The translations under genes were made by a program, and so were the position numbers. Below are positions 34,617 to 48,338 of a stretch of DNA of 64,000 nt, piece after piece. Each line of letters starts with the position of its first letter. The stretch's first letter is position 1. This DNA comes from Luzula sylvatica (lineage: Eukaryota > Streptophyta > Magnoliopsida > Poales > Juncaceae), in assembly GCA_946800325.1 (NCBI GenBank), contig OX326961.1:9154655-9218654 (forward strand). The letters run 5' to 3'. Below the pieces are notes generated by a model that was given only the letters and a program-made list of their open reading frames with translations, was not told the DNA's origin and searched no databases.

Positions 34617-37311
34617 GAAAACAATTCTCCTATATCCTTACTAAGTTGATGAATTACATATTTATCCCTCATAAATAGTTATTATCATATTTATCCTTAC
34701 TAAACATATAAAATATCAAATTTATCCAAAATTCATAATTTAATTAAATTTAACATGAAATTAATACAATTGACTCTTATACCCTTCAATTTCACTAACC
34801 CAAAATCCAATAAACCTGCTGTTAAAAACCCCTAAACCCATTAACCTGCTACCCAAAAACCCTCTATTTACTCCATTTTTACCCGCTACCAGTAAATCTA
34901 CTCCATTTACGAACGTTCTTCCTCCAAGAGAAGCTCGTGGTGACTTGGGCGAGAGAGATGAAACTCTCCTGGAGACTTGGCGAGAGGGTATCCTGGCGAC
35001 CCGCGACTCCTATCCTGGTGACATGGTGAGAAGCTCCTATGTGGCGATTTGGGCGAGAGAGTTGGAACTTTTGCTGGCGATTTGGCGAGAGAGAAGCTCT
35101 TCTTGGCGATATGCAACTTCTCCTCTCCGACTCCTCTATTGAAAGTTCTCCTCCAAAAGTAAGGATTCTCCATTTGCTTGTTTTTTGGTTAAAATTGATG
35201 CTTAATTCCCAAAAGTAAGGATTCTCAATTTGCAAGTTTTTTGGTTAAATTGATGCTTAATTCATGCTCAATCTGGCTAAATTGATTTAGGGGATATTTT
35301 GAAAATTGACGCTCAATCGGATTTCTTATAACTTCAGGGGACTTCATTGTAATTCCAGGGTCTTATTTGTAATTTCAGGAGCTTCTTTGTAAATTCTGCA
35401 TAATTGAAGGGCTTTAGTAGTTATGATATAGGTACGATGCGCATAATGTGGTAGTATGGATGGAGACATTCTGTACCAACTGAAATTAGGGGGTATATTA
35501 CCATATTTCGCAATATTTGGTACGCTTGAAATCGCGCACCATTTTCGCAAGAGGTGGCGCAAATGGTGTCGATATTGATCAGTAGCTTGAATAACCCCTT
35601 ACAAGAAGATCGATAAGTAGATTGAACAACACCACAACGTTTGAAGCATGGTCCTCAACTTGCGTTAAATTTGCATTAAATTATGTATAATTGGTATTCT
35701 TTGAAGTTATGTTTATATTTAGGTTAAATTATGTATATATTTTGGGTTTCGTTGCAATTTTACATAAATCAGAAGCTTCCTTCCTTGTATACATAGATTA
35801 ACGGCTTCTTTGAAATTATACATAAATCAATTCTTTTTTTGTAATTGTACGTACATCACATGTTTCTTTGCAATTAAACATAAATCGAATGCTTCTTTGC
35901 ACTTATATGAACACTGGCCAATATTGGTACGGTACCGACTAGACTCCATTTAAGAATCACTAAGTTTCAATAGACACCGAGCTTCTATACTATACAATTA
36001 TTCAAACGCATCCATTTAATATTGGAAAACAATACCATTTTACAAGAGACTTCAAACTGTACCGGTTTTTACACCGAAACTGAACACGACTCTTAACCCT
36101 TGTACCAGTTTAGACTCGACACAACCCTAACCCCACTGCTAACCTAAATAACCAAATCGATGTACCCATACTTGCTTGATTCGACGTTACGAAACCAATT
36201 TGCATTTACCAATTTGCCCTTAATGAATTTGATTGATTAGGCTTTCTCCACACGGCAATGATACTCCTCTTTGCACCAGTCTTCCAGCAGAATCATCGGT
36301 GTATTTCTCAACTCCATCCGCTAATGATGTGCCACTACCTGAAAAAACCAACCATTCCTTGAATTCGAACCCAATGTTGATCATCATGTACATGAGACTT
36401 CAATTATACTTTAATTGAACTTAAACAATCAATTGAACTGAATGAAATATTAAAACACGGACTTCAATTAGAAATATGAAACCCAATTCGACGCACAATT
36501 ACAAAGTTAGGCACTAATTTCACTTCGAAGTAAACCGATTTCAAATTCATTCGTTATATTCCAAAATTAGAAGCGGAATTCAAACTGCATATCCCAACAC
36601 ACAAGATTGAAGACATACTGGAGGTGAGAGAGAACAATAATAGCAAACAACATACCTTCGACTGATTGAGAGAATAAGATAGCACAAGATAAGAATACTC
36701 AATATTGATGGATTCAACCATGTCCTTGTTGCAAGAAAGAGGAGAATAAGATAGTGCAAGATAATCATACATGTCGCAAGAAATCCAGTCACAAGCAATC
36801 CAGTTGCAAGAAAGAGGGTATTGTTGTTTTTCTTCTCCAGTCGCAAGAATGGTTCTTGTTCAGTCGCAAGAATGGTTTTTCTCCGCCTAGTAGAGAAACG
36901 CCGCTTTGCTTTCTTTATTTCGACAGAGAATAGGAAGAAGAGAGAGTGGGTAATGTTTGAACAAAGAGAAGAGAAAGAAGGTACGACTGAGGCATGAGGG
37001 AGGGTGAGTTTGCTAACGGGTAAGGGTGTGTTTGTTAACGGGTGAATTTGTTTTGTTAAAGGTTTAGTTTAGAGTACTGTTTATTAAAGGGTAGTTTGGT
37101 CAATAAAAAAAATTTAATTAATTTTGAAATTGAAAATTTTGTTTAGTTTAATTTTATTTTAACAAGATGGGTAAATTTGATATCAAGTAGATTTTAGCAA
37201 GGATAAATTTGATATTAATGATGTTTAGTAGGGATAAATATGATATTAACCATTTAAGAAGGATAAATATGTAATTTATGAATTTAGTAGGGATATAGGA
37301 AAAAATTTCCC
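34617..37311. mobile_element. Mutator-like element with long terminal repeats, Pack-MULE candidate
   Basis: Inverted repeats of about 250 bp bound it. The left arm holds CTCCTATATCCTTACTA, ACATATTTATCC and ATATCAAATTTATCC. The right arm holds the inverses GGATAAATTTGATAT, GGATAAATATGTAAT and TAGTAGGGATATAGGA. Flanking TTTTGTTAA (34608-34616) and TTCTGTTAA (37312-37320) make a 9-bp target duplication with one mismatch. The interior has no transposase motif that I can see but is GC-richer and gene-like at 34900-35150 (a GGCGATTTGGGCGAGAGAG string repeated with variants), 35150-35560, 36230-36420 and 36900-36990. A 56-bp duplication lies at 35153-35264. Non-autonomous Mutator elements carrying host gene pieces are Pack-MULEs. 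I could not identify a donor gene. Confidence 0.7.
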
Positions 37312-37320
37312 TTCTGTTAA

Positions 37321-40300
37321 AGAGGGGGATAAATAAAATATTAGTATTTTTTGCAAATCACTGGTAGATTTTTTCAAGATTAGACTAATTTGAAATGAGC
37401 AGTGTGGGGATAAATAAGATATTAGTATTTTTGTAGAGACAAATCTGAAATGTTTAATTTTTGGAAGGACAAATTGTCCCTAAAATATATATACATTTGA
37501 TTTTAAAGATAAATTTAGATTTTTTCTTTTTGCATGAAATGTCAGGAGGCTAATAATGTTAAACAATACGAACTATAATAATGTTATATGGTAAAGAATA
37601 ATAATTATTATCTTTTTTACAAAATAATATTGCACTATCGAAGCGATGGTGGTAAAGAACAACTTCTGCTCTAAAATAATATTGAAAACTATAAAAATCA
37701 AATATTGTCAATTTTTTCTCATAATTTGTTTCCAAAATCATTACATAAATCAATACTATTCTCAAAAATTTAAGTAGCTATTATATTGATATAAGGATAA
37801 AACGAAAAAAAATTTGAATGAAAAAAAAATTAACATACTAAAAGTATAAATGAAGCGTATCCATGATATTTCACGGTTTGTATAGGAATATTTTTGAAAT
37901 TCACGTTTTGAGAGGTATACATGAAATTATGATGTTCCTAGGGTACACATGAAATTCTACCAAAAAGAAAAGTAAAACACAAGCCGCAAATTTTTTTACG
38001 TTTCGAAGAGTACAAATAACGTGATTTTAGATCATTTTTATCGCATCTTTTACTACGTAACTTTTCACCAAATTTTACAAACACGCACTTCTACTGACTC
38101 CCTAAACTCGGCACACATAATTAGATGTGAACCAAAGGAGAATGTCATGTACGGTGTGGCAATTAAATTGTAGACCGTGTTCGTTTTGTATAAATATCAA
38201 AAGTTTTAACGTTAAGATTTTGTTAACGTAATATATTATTAAGATTTGATTTTGAAATTTGATTTTGTTAACGTTACTAATATTATTAGATATTAATATT
38301 TGTTACTTTTACTAAAACAAAAATCAAATATTTTTATATTGCGTAATATCATGATATTTTTGAGATTTTAAATTATACATAATTACTTTAAAAATATTCA
38401 TCATATTTCCATATCAAAGTAGTGTATTTACTATTTTGATATTTTTCAAAAATGTACATGCAATTCTCATTTATGAAAGTATAGCACCAACGTGACATTT
38501 GTTTTTTTGGATACGTTTCATATATATTATATATAAATAATAATAATAATGGAACGTACCGGTCTATGTCTTCGGTAACAAAATCTTCAAAGAAAGAATA
38601 TAAACTGCACGTTTCATATTAATATTAATATATATATTATATATTGTCTCAACCAATTCCTTTCCCAAATGTTGATCAATCCCATCAAAAAAACAAATTT
38701 GGTCTCGTTTTTACCATTTTCTAATAATGCAGGGGCTTTTAAGAATTTACAGTATAATACAGGGTCTTTTTTAAAAATTTAGCAACTTTAACATTTGATC
38801 TTTCTCAAGCAAGTTTTCCCCTTTCGGCCCCAACAGAAACAAGGGTTTTTCAGATAAATCCCTGGTTTTATCTTCTTTTGCACTTTCCTTTAAAACATTC
38901 TTTAATCTTTCCAGACAACTCCCTCCTTTTGCCTCGATTATAGCCTCCTTAGAAATCCCATTTTTACATTAATCTCCATTTCTCCAGTTCTCATTTTTTT
39001 TTTGTTTTTTTGCATTGAAACAATTAGCAACTTTTTTCTCGAAATACTGTTCCTTCAAGGCTCCTGTCCTCGAATTTTATACCAGTCGGGTTTTCTGGGC
39101 TCGAACTAGTTTTGAAAGCCGAACTCGGATCTGAACCCGATTTTTCTTCACCGTGTAAACCCGATAATCTATCGTACATAAAAATTATTCCAAAAGAATT
39201 CTTTGAACAGAATTATACATGTTACTGTTAGGAAAAATAAACAAGATAAGTTTAAATGGCCATCTAGCACTTATATAGATCAATAGTCACTTAATATTCA
39301 TGAGATCTTTTCTCTCAAATTTTCAGCATGATTTATTTTTGTATTATATTTGTAAATAAAATCTGCTTTGAGATTTGTGTGAGAAATATTAAGCATCGAA
39401 TTGAAAAAAACAATTTGTTTGGCACCTTCTAGCCAATTTGAGTGTCGAAACACAATAAATTTAAAAAAACATGAGAAAATCAAATTCACACCACTTTAGA
39501 TAAATAATCATCTTTTTCAAGTAAACTACATTTCACGAACAAAATAGAGATTATATATTCCCCAAATGAAGAGCAATACATGTGAAATTTCACTAATTAC
39601 TAATATTAGTAAATGAAGTATTATACGTACCTAAATTTGCGATTAGCAACAAAATTCCAATTTCAATATTCTTGCCAGCAAAGTTGACCTTCAAATCTGC
39701 ATTTTATCATATTTAACATTAATCTAATAGTATTAAATTATTAATGCAGAAAATTGACCTTCAAATCGCAGGAGAGGTTTCGGAAGATCTTTTTATTTCA
39801 TTGGAGACCGTGCAGATTTGATTGGCAGCTCGATTGAACAAATTAAAATGTTTTGCCATTAGTCTAATCAGATTCATAACAATCTTTGAAGTTTGAACTT
39901 TGAAGTACATTTCATACCTAGTTATGCAATTTGAAACCGCTGGATTCTCAAATTGGATTCTCCGTGAATTCAATTTAGCAGCCATGTTAATAATAAGTAT
40001 CTACAGAAATCCACCAGAGCAGATTATTAAAAAATAAACGAAAAACTAACGAGATACTCTAACTTGAACAAATTAAAAGTTCAATGACAGATAAAAAAAT
40101 TTAAAAAATATCCGATTAAAACATATAATTCGGTGAACTAGTATGAAAATTATCCATGATTCTAGTAGATTAAAGGTTGAAAATATAAGCAAGTTTAAAT
40201 AGAACTAACAATAAAAAAAAGTTTGAGCTCATTCGAAAAGCTTTTAATATCTCTCGCACATATTTTATGAATCAATTCCCACTTACAATGTAGCTTTCGA

Positions 40301-41009
40301 TTAACAATTGTATAACAATACAACAATGCCATACCAGTGCATAGATGCATCATGCATATGGATTTTAGCAAAATACAAAATAGCCAACGAAAGGTCGCTT
40401 GTTTCTTCGAGTTACCAAAAGCTTCCTCTTCAAGTCACCAAAACTAATAAAAGGTTTAAGGTTCAGCTATGTATAATACACGAAACAAAGCGCGTTGATG
40501 TATAAAAATATTTATTCTTCTTTTCTTACTAAGCGCGTTGATGTATAAAAATTGCAATGTTTGGTTGGAAGATATGAGAACACTATAATTATGATTTTCA
40601 TGCTTCGTATTGATGTAAGATAATTAAATATATTTATGAATCTATGTTATGACTCAATTAATTAATAGTTAATAGTATATGTATAAAATAATATGGTGTC
40701 TAAAATTTAGAATATCAATGTTGGTATTCTGAGTGCCATAATAAATGTAATTTTTTTTAATGAAAATACAATAGATATAGAGCGAGTATTTTCTGTTCTT
40801 TTCAAAAAGATAAAAATAAAAATTAGGGTCAGTGTGTGTAAAAAAAATATCGGAATATTAGGCCGTTAAATTTGGTCCACATTCATATTAAGGCCCATTA
40901 AAAATACATAAATTAAAGTCCCATTTTGTGTTATATACTAATATTTTATTCTCGATGGTGGACAGTTAAAAATCACTTCATATTAAACTTCATATTAAGG
41001 CCCGTGCGT
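37321..41009. other. AT-rich intergenic DNA
   Basis: No coding exon or element boundary is supported. A CT-rich, leader-like stretch at about 38700-39180 (CCCTTTCGGCCCC and similar) is not followed by a recognisable reading frame. Confidence 0.45.
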
Positions 41010-41290
41010 TAATTGACGATTAAAAATCCAAAATTATTTTAATGCAAACATAAGTAAAGATTTAGTTGGTATCACCCATGGTACCTTCATTGAACATCCA
41101 AACTATTTAGTATCTTCATTAAAATCAACAACAACAACTAAAGTCTAAACCCTAAACCCTAAATGAAATAATGTAGTATCCAAAATTCAAAGTTAGATCT
41201 ACAACTAAAGCAACAACAACAAATGGTAAATGGTAAAATCAAATAAACAATAGAATAGTCTTTATCCAGGTGAGAGCTTCATGAATTTTT
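41010..41290 (+). repeat. Diverged direct repeat, copy 1
   Basis: Shares AAAATTATTTTAATGCAA, AAAGATTTAGTTG, GGTACCTTCATTGAACATCC, ATAAACAATAGAATAGTCTT and GAGAGCTTCATGAA, in the same order, with 42460-42745. The two copies are about 1.45 kb apart. No TG/CA ends were found, so a segmental duplication is more likely than an LTR pair. A short AAACCCTAAACCCTAAA string at about 41148 is too short to be telomeric. Confidence 0.65.
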
Positions 41291-42459
41291 TATTTTTTAT
41301 TTTTTTTTAACAAACACGTAGGTAAGAGCTTCATGAATTGATCAAAGGTTCACTAATAATAATATTGTGTTTTTTTCATTTAGGGCCAAAATAATTTTTG
41401 ACCCTTACTTCTTCGAAACCCAATACATTTTTTTATTTCAATATGAGGCCCGTAAGCAAAACCCAATACACTTTCATCTTGCGATTATTTCATGAATTGA
41501 TTAAAGGTTCATTAATTAATTAGGTTTTCTAAAAATTAAACAAATATCATAGGAGAATCCAATTATGAACAAAACAATCAATCATGACTATTATCAATAC
41601 TATCAATACACAATCAAAATTACAACCATTTCAAGACTGTACACAATCAATACTAGTACATTTAACTATAATCAATAATTGAGAACTCAATACTCTAATA
41701 TACTAAAAACTCAATTTATATTTTACATTAACCAATTAATACTAATCAATTAATAATGTACAGTCAATACAATACCTAATATAGGCTCAAATTGACCTCA
41801 TAGTCATGACTATTATCATTTTATCATGCATCTCACAGGAAGGAAGAAATCAAAGAAACAAAAAATAACAAATTAGAGTTGCTGTCAAGTATCATGATAT
41901 ACACAGACAAATAAGTAAAGTCAATAACCAAAGAAAGAAAGAAAAATAAATGAAAAATAAATGAGCATAAATAATCAAAGTTAAAAATAAATGTTTGAGT
42001 AATGCAATGGATATGATTTATGTCTGGCTAACCTTTACATATGCGATTTGGCTAGTTTTCATGGTCGCCATGGTAATTGACTTGAGTACATCCAATTATT
42101 TTTGTAAGAAACCATTTATTGTGACCCATTGTTTTTTCATCCTATTTTTTGAAATCACTGATTAATGATTAATTATTCAAGTAATTAACAAAAGACACAT
42201 CATTAACGATTAATTAATATATAATTGACAATTAATATTATTTCTTGTGAATGAAAATATTATATATTTCATATGTATATTTTAACAAATTTGAAAATAT
42301 TATATATTTCATATATATTTTTTTACCAAATAATATGAATAATTGGTTTTGGAAAAAAGGAAAAAGGAAAATACGAAATAATTATATATTTCATAGATGA
42401 ATGAATGGATGTAATTTTGCTTTTAAATATGATTGAAAATTTGAAAGCTTGGATGGCGA
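41291..42459. other. AT-rich DNA between the direct repeats
   Basis: Rich in AATACT/CAATAC strings. No gene or retroelement domain was found, which argues against an LTR element spanning the two copies. Confidence 0.45.
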
Positions 42460-42745
42460 TTGAAAATACAAAATTATTTTAATGCAATTGCAAACATAAC
42501 TAAAGATTTAGTTGTTATCACACCTGGTACCTTCATTGAACATCCTAACTATAAGTTCATTCAACTAATTTATTATCCAAAACTCGAAGTTTTTTTTTTT
42601 AATTGGAAATTCAAAGTTAGAACCAGAAATTAAAGAAACAACGACAAATGGAAAAATGAAATAAACAATAGAATAGTCTTTATCCCTGTATATTTTGAAT
42701 TGTTGGTTTCTTGAGCAACTTTGACCAGCTGAGAGCTTCATGAAC
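42460..42745 (+). repeat. Diverged direct repeat, copy 2
   Basis: Second copy of 41010-41290. Substitutions and small indels are frequent, so the duplication is old. Confidence 0.65.
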
Positions 42746-43779
42746 ATCGTTGTTAATTAGCGGCATATGATTAAAGCTAAGTAAGATTAGCCGCATGTTT
42801 AGAGCTAGGGTTTGTCGAAATAAGAAAAGGTGAGCCTAATTCCTCAATGAGAATAAAAGGTTGATTATTGTTTTACTCCATAATATCACAAGATATGAAA
42901 ACAAAATATTAACTGAATAAAATTGACAGCTCAAATCAAGGGGATATTGAACAAAATCGGAGTCACATCAAAATTTGACAATAATTTAAAGGTAAAAGTG
43001 ATTTTTTTTCAAAATATTTCGAGGATTTTCAAACTGAAAATATTAATAAAATGTACTGATTTATATCCTGTGTCTAAAAAGATTCATATCCTGTGTCTAA
43101 TTTTTCAAAATAACTTTGAAAACAATAAATGTGTAATAGATTTAAAAATCACTCGACTAACTGTTGAACAACATTTTTAATTATCATCTGTATTCCTAGA
43201 AAAATCGGAAATTTCATGTTTGTTATTTTTTCATAAATTTAATAATTCAGGCAGAGCAATTAGAATCTCACATAGCAGCCTTTAGTTACGTCTGTCCAAA
43301 CGTTTAGAAAAATATGAACTATATTTCCAGTTTAATGCAATAGAAAATTGAAATTTTGGATTTAATCAAATCTCCACAAGTCAAATGCAGTTTATTCCAG
43401 CCCCATACCATACGCAATTAATTTCCTCTCAAAATTACCACACTTCACATAGGTTGAGACAATCAATAAGATGGGTTGGATTGGAGAAAAGTACAAACGC
43501 AATTTCATATATTTTATGTTAATTTTTATAAGATAGTCAATTAGGTTTAGTTTTGATTAAAAAAAAAAGAGATATATATGAGAGGAAAAATTTGATAATT
43601 ATTATTTTGAAAGGATAAATTTGATATGTTGGATTTTCAAAACGATATACACGAACTTATTCCTAAATATAATTAATAGTTACCGTGGGTTTCCATTCAA
43701 CAAATTAATCATACAATATTTATAATTGTACGAGAACATAAAATAAAAACTCATCAGCTCATCAAGTGCACTAGGATTA
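42746..43779. other. AT-rich intergenic DNA
   Basis: The 85-residue frame at 42923-43180 is Lys/Ile/Asn-rich without motifs. ATATCCTGTGTCTAA is duplicated inside it at about 43064 and 43086. Confidence 0.45.
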
Positions 43780-43985
43780 GCTATCGAAACAATCCGGATC
43801 CGAAAGACCCGAAAATCGAAACGATCCGAAACCGAATGACTCAAAAATCGAAACGACTCGAACCCGAACGATCCGAAATCCGAACGATCCGCAATCCGAA
43901 CGATCTGATGACCCGAATGATTCGCAATACGAAACGAACCGAACCCGAAATGATCCGACCCGAACCCGACCCGACACCCCCAATT
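43780..43985. repeat. Degenerate ATCCGAACG/ACCCGAA repeat
   Basis: Variants of GATCCGAAA-CCGAACG recur every 9-20 bp. Arg/Ser- and Phe/Gly-rich frames here are repeat translations. Confidence 0.75.
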
Positions 43986-44059
43986 AGCACCTCTGCATAT
44001 AATACATCCCACAGCCCATTTAACCCAGACCCGTTAGCACTATAGACGCACGTGCCCGT

Positions 44060-44060
<1 letters not shown>

Positions 44061-44107
<47 letters not shown>
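44061..44107. repeat. (CT)n microsatellite
   Basis: About 23 CT units, followed by a GC-richer stretch (44108-44190) with ATGCACGACGCGACGGAAG just before a donor-like GTTTAC. This might be a decayed gene start, but no further exon is found. Confidence 0.95.
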
Positions 44108-44110
<3 letters not shown>

Positions 44111-44190
44111 GACACGACACTCCTAGGGCTAGCTCGTAGCTCCTCTCTCTGCACGACTCTGTGAGATGCACGACGCGACGGAAGGTTTAC

Positions 44191-46199
44191 GCCCAAATTT
44201 TCATTTTCTCTCTTTTTTGTTTAGATTTTACATTTTCTCACCTAGTAATAGTATCCCGAAAATTAAAATAAAGTTTATGAATAAAAAATATTATGTAATG
44301 TATATCATTTTTTTTAAATAATATTTTATAAAAGAAAAAATTGATATATATTCATATTCATATAAAATTTCAAAATATTATGTATTGATGTAAATATATA
44401 AAATAATAAGTTTTTCAATTGTGTATTTTGGAGACAAACAAGTACGTAAATAAAATGTGACGTAATGTATTTCATTATTTTTGAAATGAAATTTAATTAA
44501 ATGGATAATTTGCATGTAAAATTCAACTGTTTATTTTGGAATTCGGAATATATAGGTATCTTTTAATGACAAAAAGCATATGGTTAGAAAATTGTACAAT
44601 TTTTTGTTAATTTTCTAGGGGAAAAAAATTAAATTCACGGTATCTTACAATATTAATTTTGCATATCAACCATGTAGGAAATGAGTTTTTTTTATCTCAT
44701 TGTGGAATATTAAAACGGGAGGGTAACAGAAGCGTTTAATCCAGTCAATCAAAATACATCAAGATTGAATTCAACGGTGGATCTGATTTTTGGTTAAACG
44801 GGAGTCTCTGTTAGTTTGGATATATTTTGCATCCAGGTCCTTGCAGAAGTTCAAAATCCCTTCATACGGTTCCAAATTAGTATATATCTAGCAAATACGC
44901 CCAATATACTGTTTAAATCTCATTGAGTGAGTGAGTATGGGAGCAAGCAAAATGAGAATTTTGATTATATGGAATTTGGGGCCCAATTGTTAAATTAAGA
45001 ATTTGAATTTGATTATTTGGGGCATAATTACAAACTTAGGGGCGAGGATGAATTTTTCACCTTGAGGCCGCATTAGGGATTTTTCAACTTGAATTTATTG
45101 TTCTGAGAAAAAGAAAAAAAAAACTTGAATTTATTGTTCCTTGTGTGATGATATATTATTGCTCTTATACATATTTACATACAAGTCTGTATTGAATTAT
45201 CACACACATCTACACACCTATTATATTGGTAATACATTTTGAATTAACACACAAGTTTATATTTAATTTAATACACATCTACACAGCTTCTATTCTAATA
45301 TAAAATTAGAAATATTGATTAAACGCATATTGATATTCCGCAAAATATAAAAGAAAAATTAAACAAACATTTTATAATTTTATAATGGTAACGATTAATA
45401 CAGGTAATGAATTTTGTATGTACCCTAAAAAGATGATTTTTTATTTGGAGAGAACTAGAAAATTCCTCTATATATTTTCACATTTTTTGTTTGGACATTT
45501 TTCCTCTTACACATGGAAATGAAAGAAATAACAAAAAAAAAAAATCCATTTAATTAACATGTTACACATAATTAACATATAATTATATTAATTACTCCGT
45601 ATTTATTTATGTATCACATTCACGTGTTAATTTTATATTAATGATCTAGGTTCATATCATTATGACATTAATTATTAATTATATAATTTAAACTGAAATC
45701 TGTAGGTTGAAATTGTATATGATTTTTAATCATTGTAGACAACATAAAAATATCTCAAGAGAAAATAAATTATCAACATTAAATTTGTGTCCAGCCTCTT
45801 TCCTAAATTCATGTGATTTTTGATTCATATTCATTTTGTTTAATACATTAATTAAAATTTGATATAATAAAAACAATGACTTATAAAAGGCAACAATATA
45901 TTCAATGTAAAGCTTAATTATTGCATAAATATTGACAAAAATAAAATCAACTATGGCACATTTGCTTGGACTAAAAAAAAATGAATGAAACAAAATAAGT
46001 TAGATTAGATAATATCTAAGACAATCTAATTTCAAATTTCAAAATCTAACAAAATCTTAATCACAACGGTAACATAATCTAATTTATAACGTTAACAAAA
46101 TTTTAATCACAACGGTAACAAAATCGTAATAAGAACGTTAGGAGAATATTAACCTTGGCTTTCAGTGAAATGAACTCGGTCCACTATGTAGTACATAAC
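44191..46199. other. AT-rich intergenic DNA with a dispersed repeat
   Basis: 45510-45660 repeats 18490-18680 (GGAAATGAAAGAAATA, AATTAACATATAATTATA). TTAATCACAACGGTAACA recurs at about 46058 and 46111. No gene. Confidence 0.45.
45086..45139 (+). mobile_element. Tiny poly(A)-like insertion with 18-bp target duplication
   Basis: AACTTGAATTTATTGTTC lies at 45086-45103 and 45122-45139. Between is only TGAGAAAAAGAAAAAAAA (45104-45121). The pattern matches the insertions at 9973-9998 and 52663-52701. Confidence 0.6.
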
Positions 46200-47740
46200 A
46201 GTGCATGACATTCTCCATCGGTTCATATATCATTATGTATGCCGAGTTCAAGGATTAAGTATTGCCTATAGGGAAGCTATAATATTTATCTCTCTCTTCT
46301 TCTTCTGCTTCCTATTCTCAATTCATTCTCTTCAAACTTTCTTCCATTCTTCTCTATGCCGTAGATTATTATTCATTCTCTCCAAAATAAATTCGCTTTC
46401 TTCTCAATGCTTCCCACACGAAAGAAAGAAGCCCTACATATACTCAACAGAGAAGATAGTGTGAGTGTTTCCGTGGTTGATGTGAGATCGGAACTGGAGA
46501 AGACTGAAACGAGAATATTTAAATCTCGGACCTCTTCAATTGACGAATTTCGAGGTTTATGTGAGATTGGTTACCGGACAGACAAGATATTGTGAGTATT
46601 TCTCCTCTGTTTTGTTTCTGATATTCTTTGATTAGAATTAATCGCTTTTTGAGTACCCCCAAATCAAGAAAGTAAATATCTGGCTTTGTTTTCTTTTCTT
46701 CTTTGCTTGATTTGTTCTAGTACGAAATTTCCATGGATTCTTGGCATGTTTATCTATTTATTATTGATTGTTTAGTTTCGTAGATTCTTGAAAAAATTTC
46801 GAACACCTTTTCATTCTCTGCTTTTTGAGCCTGGAATCGCGGTTGGATTGGTGCTGCTAGTTGAGGTCTGACGAAGCTCAGACCTTCGAGTGGAATTGTT
46901 GCTCTCACGAGCTCTAGCACCCTCTAATGGTGGTGAAGAAAGAAGAGAACGAAAGAAAATGGAGCCTGGAAGGGCTGAGAGAGAGGATTCTCTTATCGAA
47001 GCTTGATCAGAGGTTTTTATAACCAAAATTGACTGGAGAAATCCCGTTCTTGCACGAAATTGAGAAAATCTGAAGTGTTGTGGGGTCCCTACGATGGTTA
47101 TGGAGCAGAGAAAACAACCCAAAACGACTCGTACGGAGATCTTGGCTCGTAACAGCCATGGCGAGACGGTTTGGAAGAGGGAGGCGTCGTCTCCATTGGA
47201 TTCTACAGATCCAATTTCAGAGGAACATTACTTCTATATTTTCTTCTTTAATTGGAAACCGAGAGAACGGTTAGGTTAAATTGGAGAGGATGATGCTCTA
47301 TTCTTATTAGAGGAAGTATGTTCTGATTGGATCACGAAACCTTGGACTTCAGGATTCTCTGTGGCAGTTCTTGTGTATCCATCGTGTAGAAGGCTGTCTT
47401 GACGGATGGGGTTTAGTTCCAGCGTGGGTCACGTGATCTTGATGCCACAGAGGATCAGAGAGAGTTGAGTTGGGAGTCATGTAGTCTTTGGTGAACTGGG
47501 TCAGTGCTGACCCCTGTGTGTCCTTTGGTGCAGTGGGTTGAGGATCTGGGTCGTCATCAGTTGTTGTGCAAGTTCTGGTGTAGCCATTCGTGTAACGGGT
47601 CATTTGAATAGGAATTCTGACCCGTTTCACCATAAACTTTGCGACTTCTTCGTCCTTCCACCAAATTGTACGATCTTTATATCGAAAACGCTCGCCTCGA
47701 CGAGAGGAATTCAGCCATGGTGTTGGTTTGTAGAGATTTG
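46200..47740. other. Unidentified GC-richer gene-like island
   Basis: Several frames of 60-103 residues occur on both strands. Minus 46811-47122 starts MGCFLCSITIVGTPQHFRF, plus 47094-47279 starts MVMEQRKQPKTTRTEILAR, and minus 47349-47633 is a Thr/Pro-rich frame of 94 residues starting MVKRVRIPIQM. On the minus strand 47740-47620 includes TACAATTTGGTGGAAGGACG. A donor-like AAG/GTTTAC or similar is not obvious. I recognise no family. It could be captured gene fragments or LTR-element leader sequence. Confidence 0.25.
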
Positions 47741-48143
47741 GTCTTTTTTACCTGAAATAACACAAAAACATACATTAAAGTATTTTCCTCATGAATTATT
47801 TAATACTAAGATTATAGCATGATTTTGTGATTATTTACTATTTAATTTCCTTGTTTTAATATCTAAATATACGACAAAATACGCTCATATCAATTGTCAA
47901 CTGGTTGTGAGATAATTGTTTAAATCAAATAAATATCTTATACCAATTTCAAAGATGATTTTGTTTATTTTTTGGTTTTTAAAATATCAATTCTAGAGTT
48001 TAACAATTGATTATTTTGATTTTCAGAATAGCCAACGAGGAGTGCGAAGGGGATCCTGTACCAGCGAATACCCGTAGATGATCACAAGCCCAGAACTCTC
48101 TTTCTCTTTTTTTTTTTTGGTCACATCATCAAGGTGATTTACT
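47741..48143. other. Intergenic DNA
   Basis: No recognised feature. Confidence 0.45.
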
Positions 48144-48338
48144 TGGGAAATTTGCATAAATCCCCTGCTGCATTATGCCTAAATTGCAATTACAACAATA
48201 CCCATGCATTATAATTTTCTTTTGAAAAAGCCCCACCATTCTACAAAAAATCAAGAAGCAGGTCCTGCATTTTTGTATGATACAGGGACTTTTTTGCAGT
48301 TTAGTAGTAACGCATGGGCTTTGTTGTAAATTTCTCAT
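48144..48338. repeat. Short imperfect inverted repeat, possible MITE
   Basis: ATTACAACAATACCCATGCATTA in the left half opposes TAACGCATGGGCTTTGTTGTAAAT in the right half, enclosing poly(T)-interrupted DNA. No target duplication was found. Confidence 0.4.

Noticed and set aside
41146..41162. AAACCCTAAACCCTAAA, possible interstitial telomere
   Set aside because: Only about two and a half heptamers, and such strings are common in plant promoters and intergenic DNA.
41010..42745. LTR retrotransposon bounded by the direct repeats
   Set aside because: No TG/CA ends, target duplication, primer-binding site, or gag/pol sequence between the copies.
42923..43180. 85-residue frame
   Set aside because: Low-complexity composition, an internal duplicated 15-mer and no recognisable domain.
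47349..47633. 94-residue Thr/Pro frame as a cell-wall protein
   Set aside because: No signal peptide or repeated Pro motif. Retained only as part of an unidentified GC-richer island.
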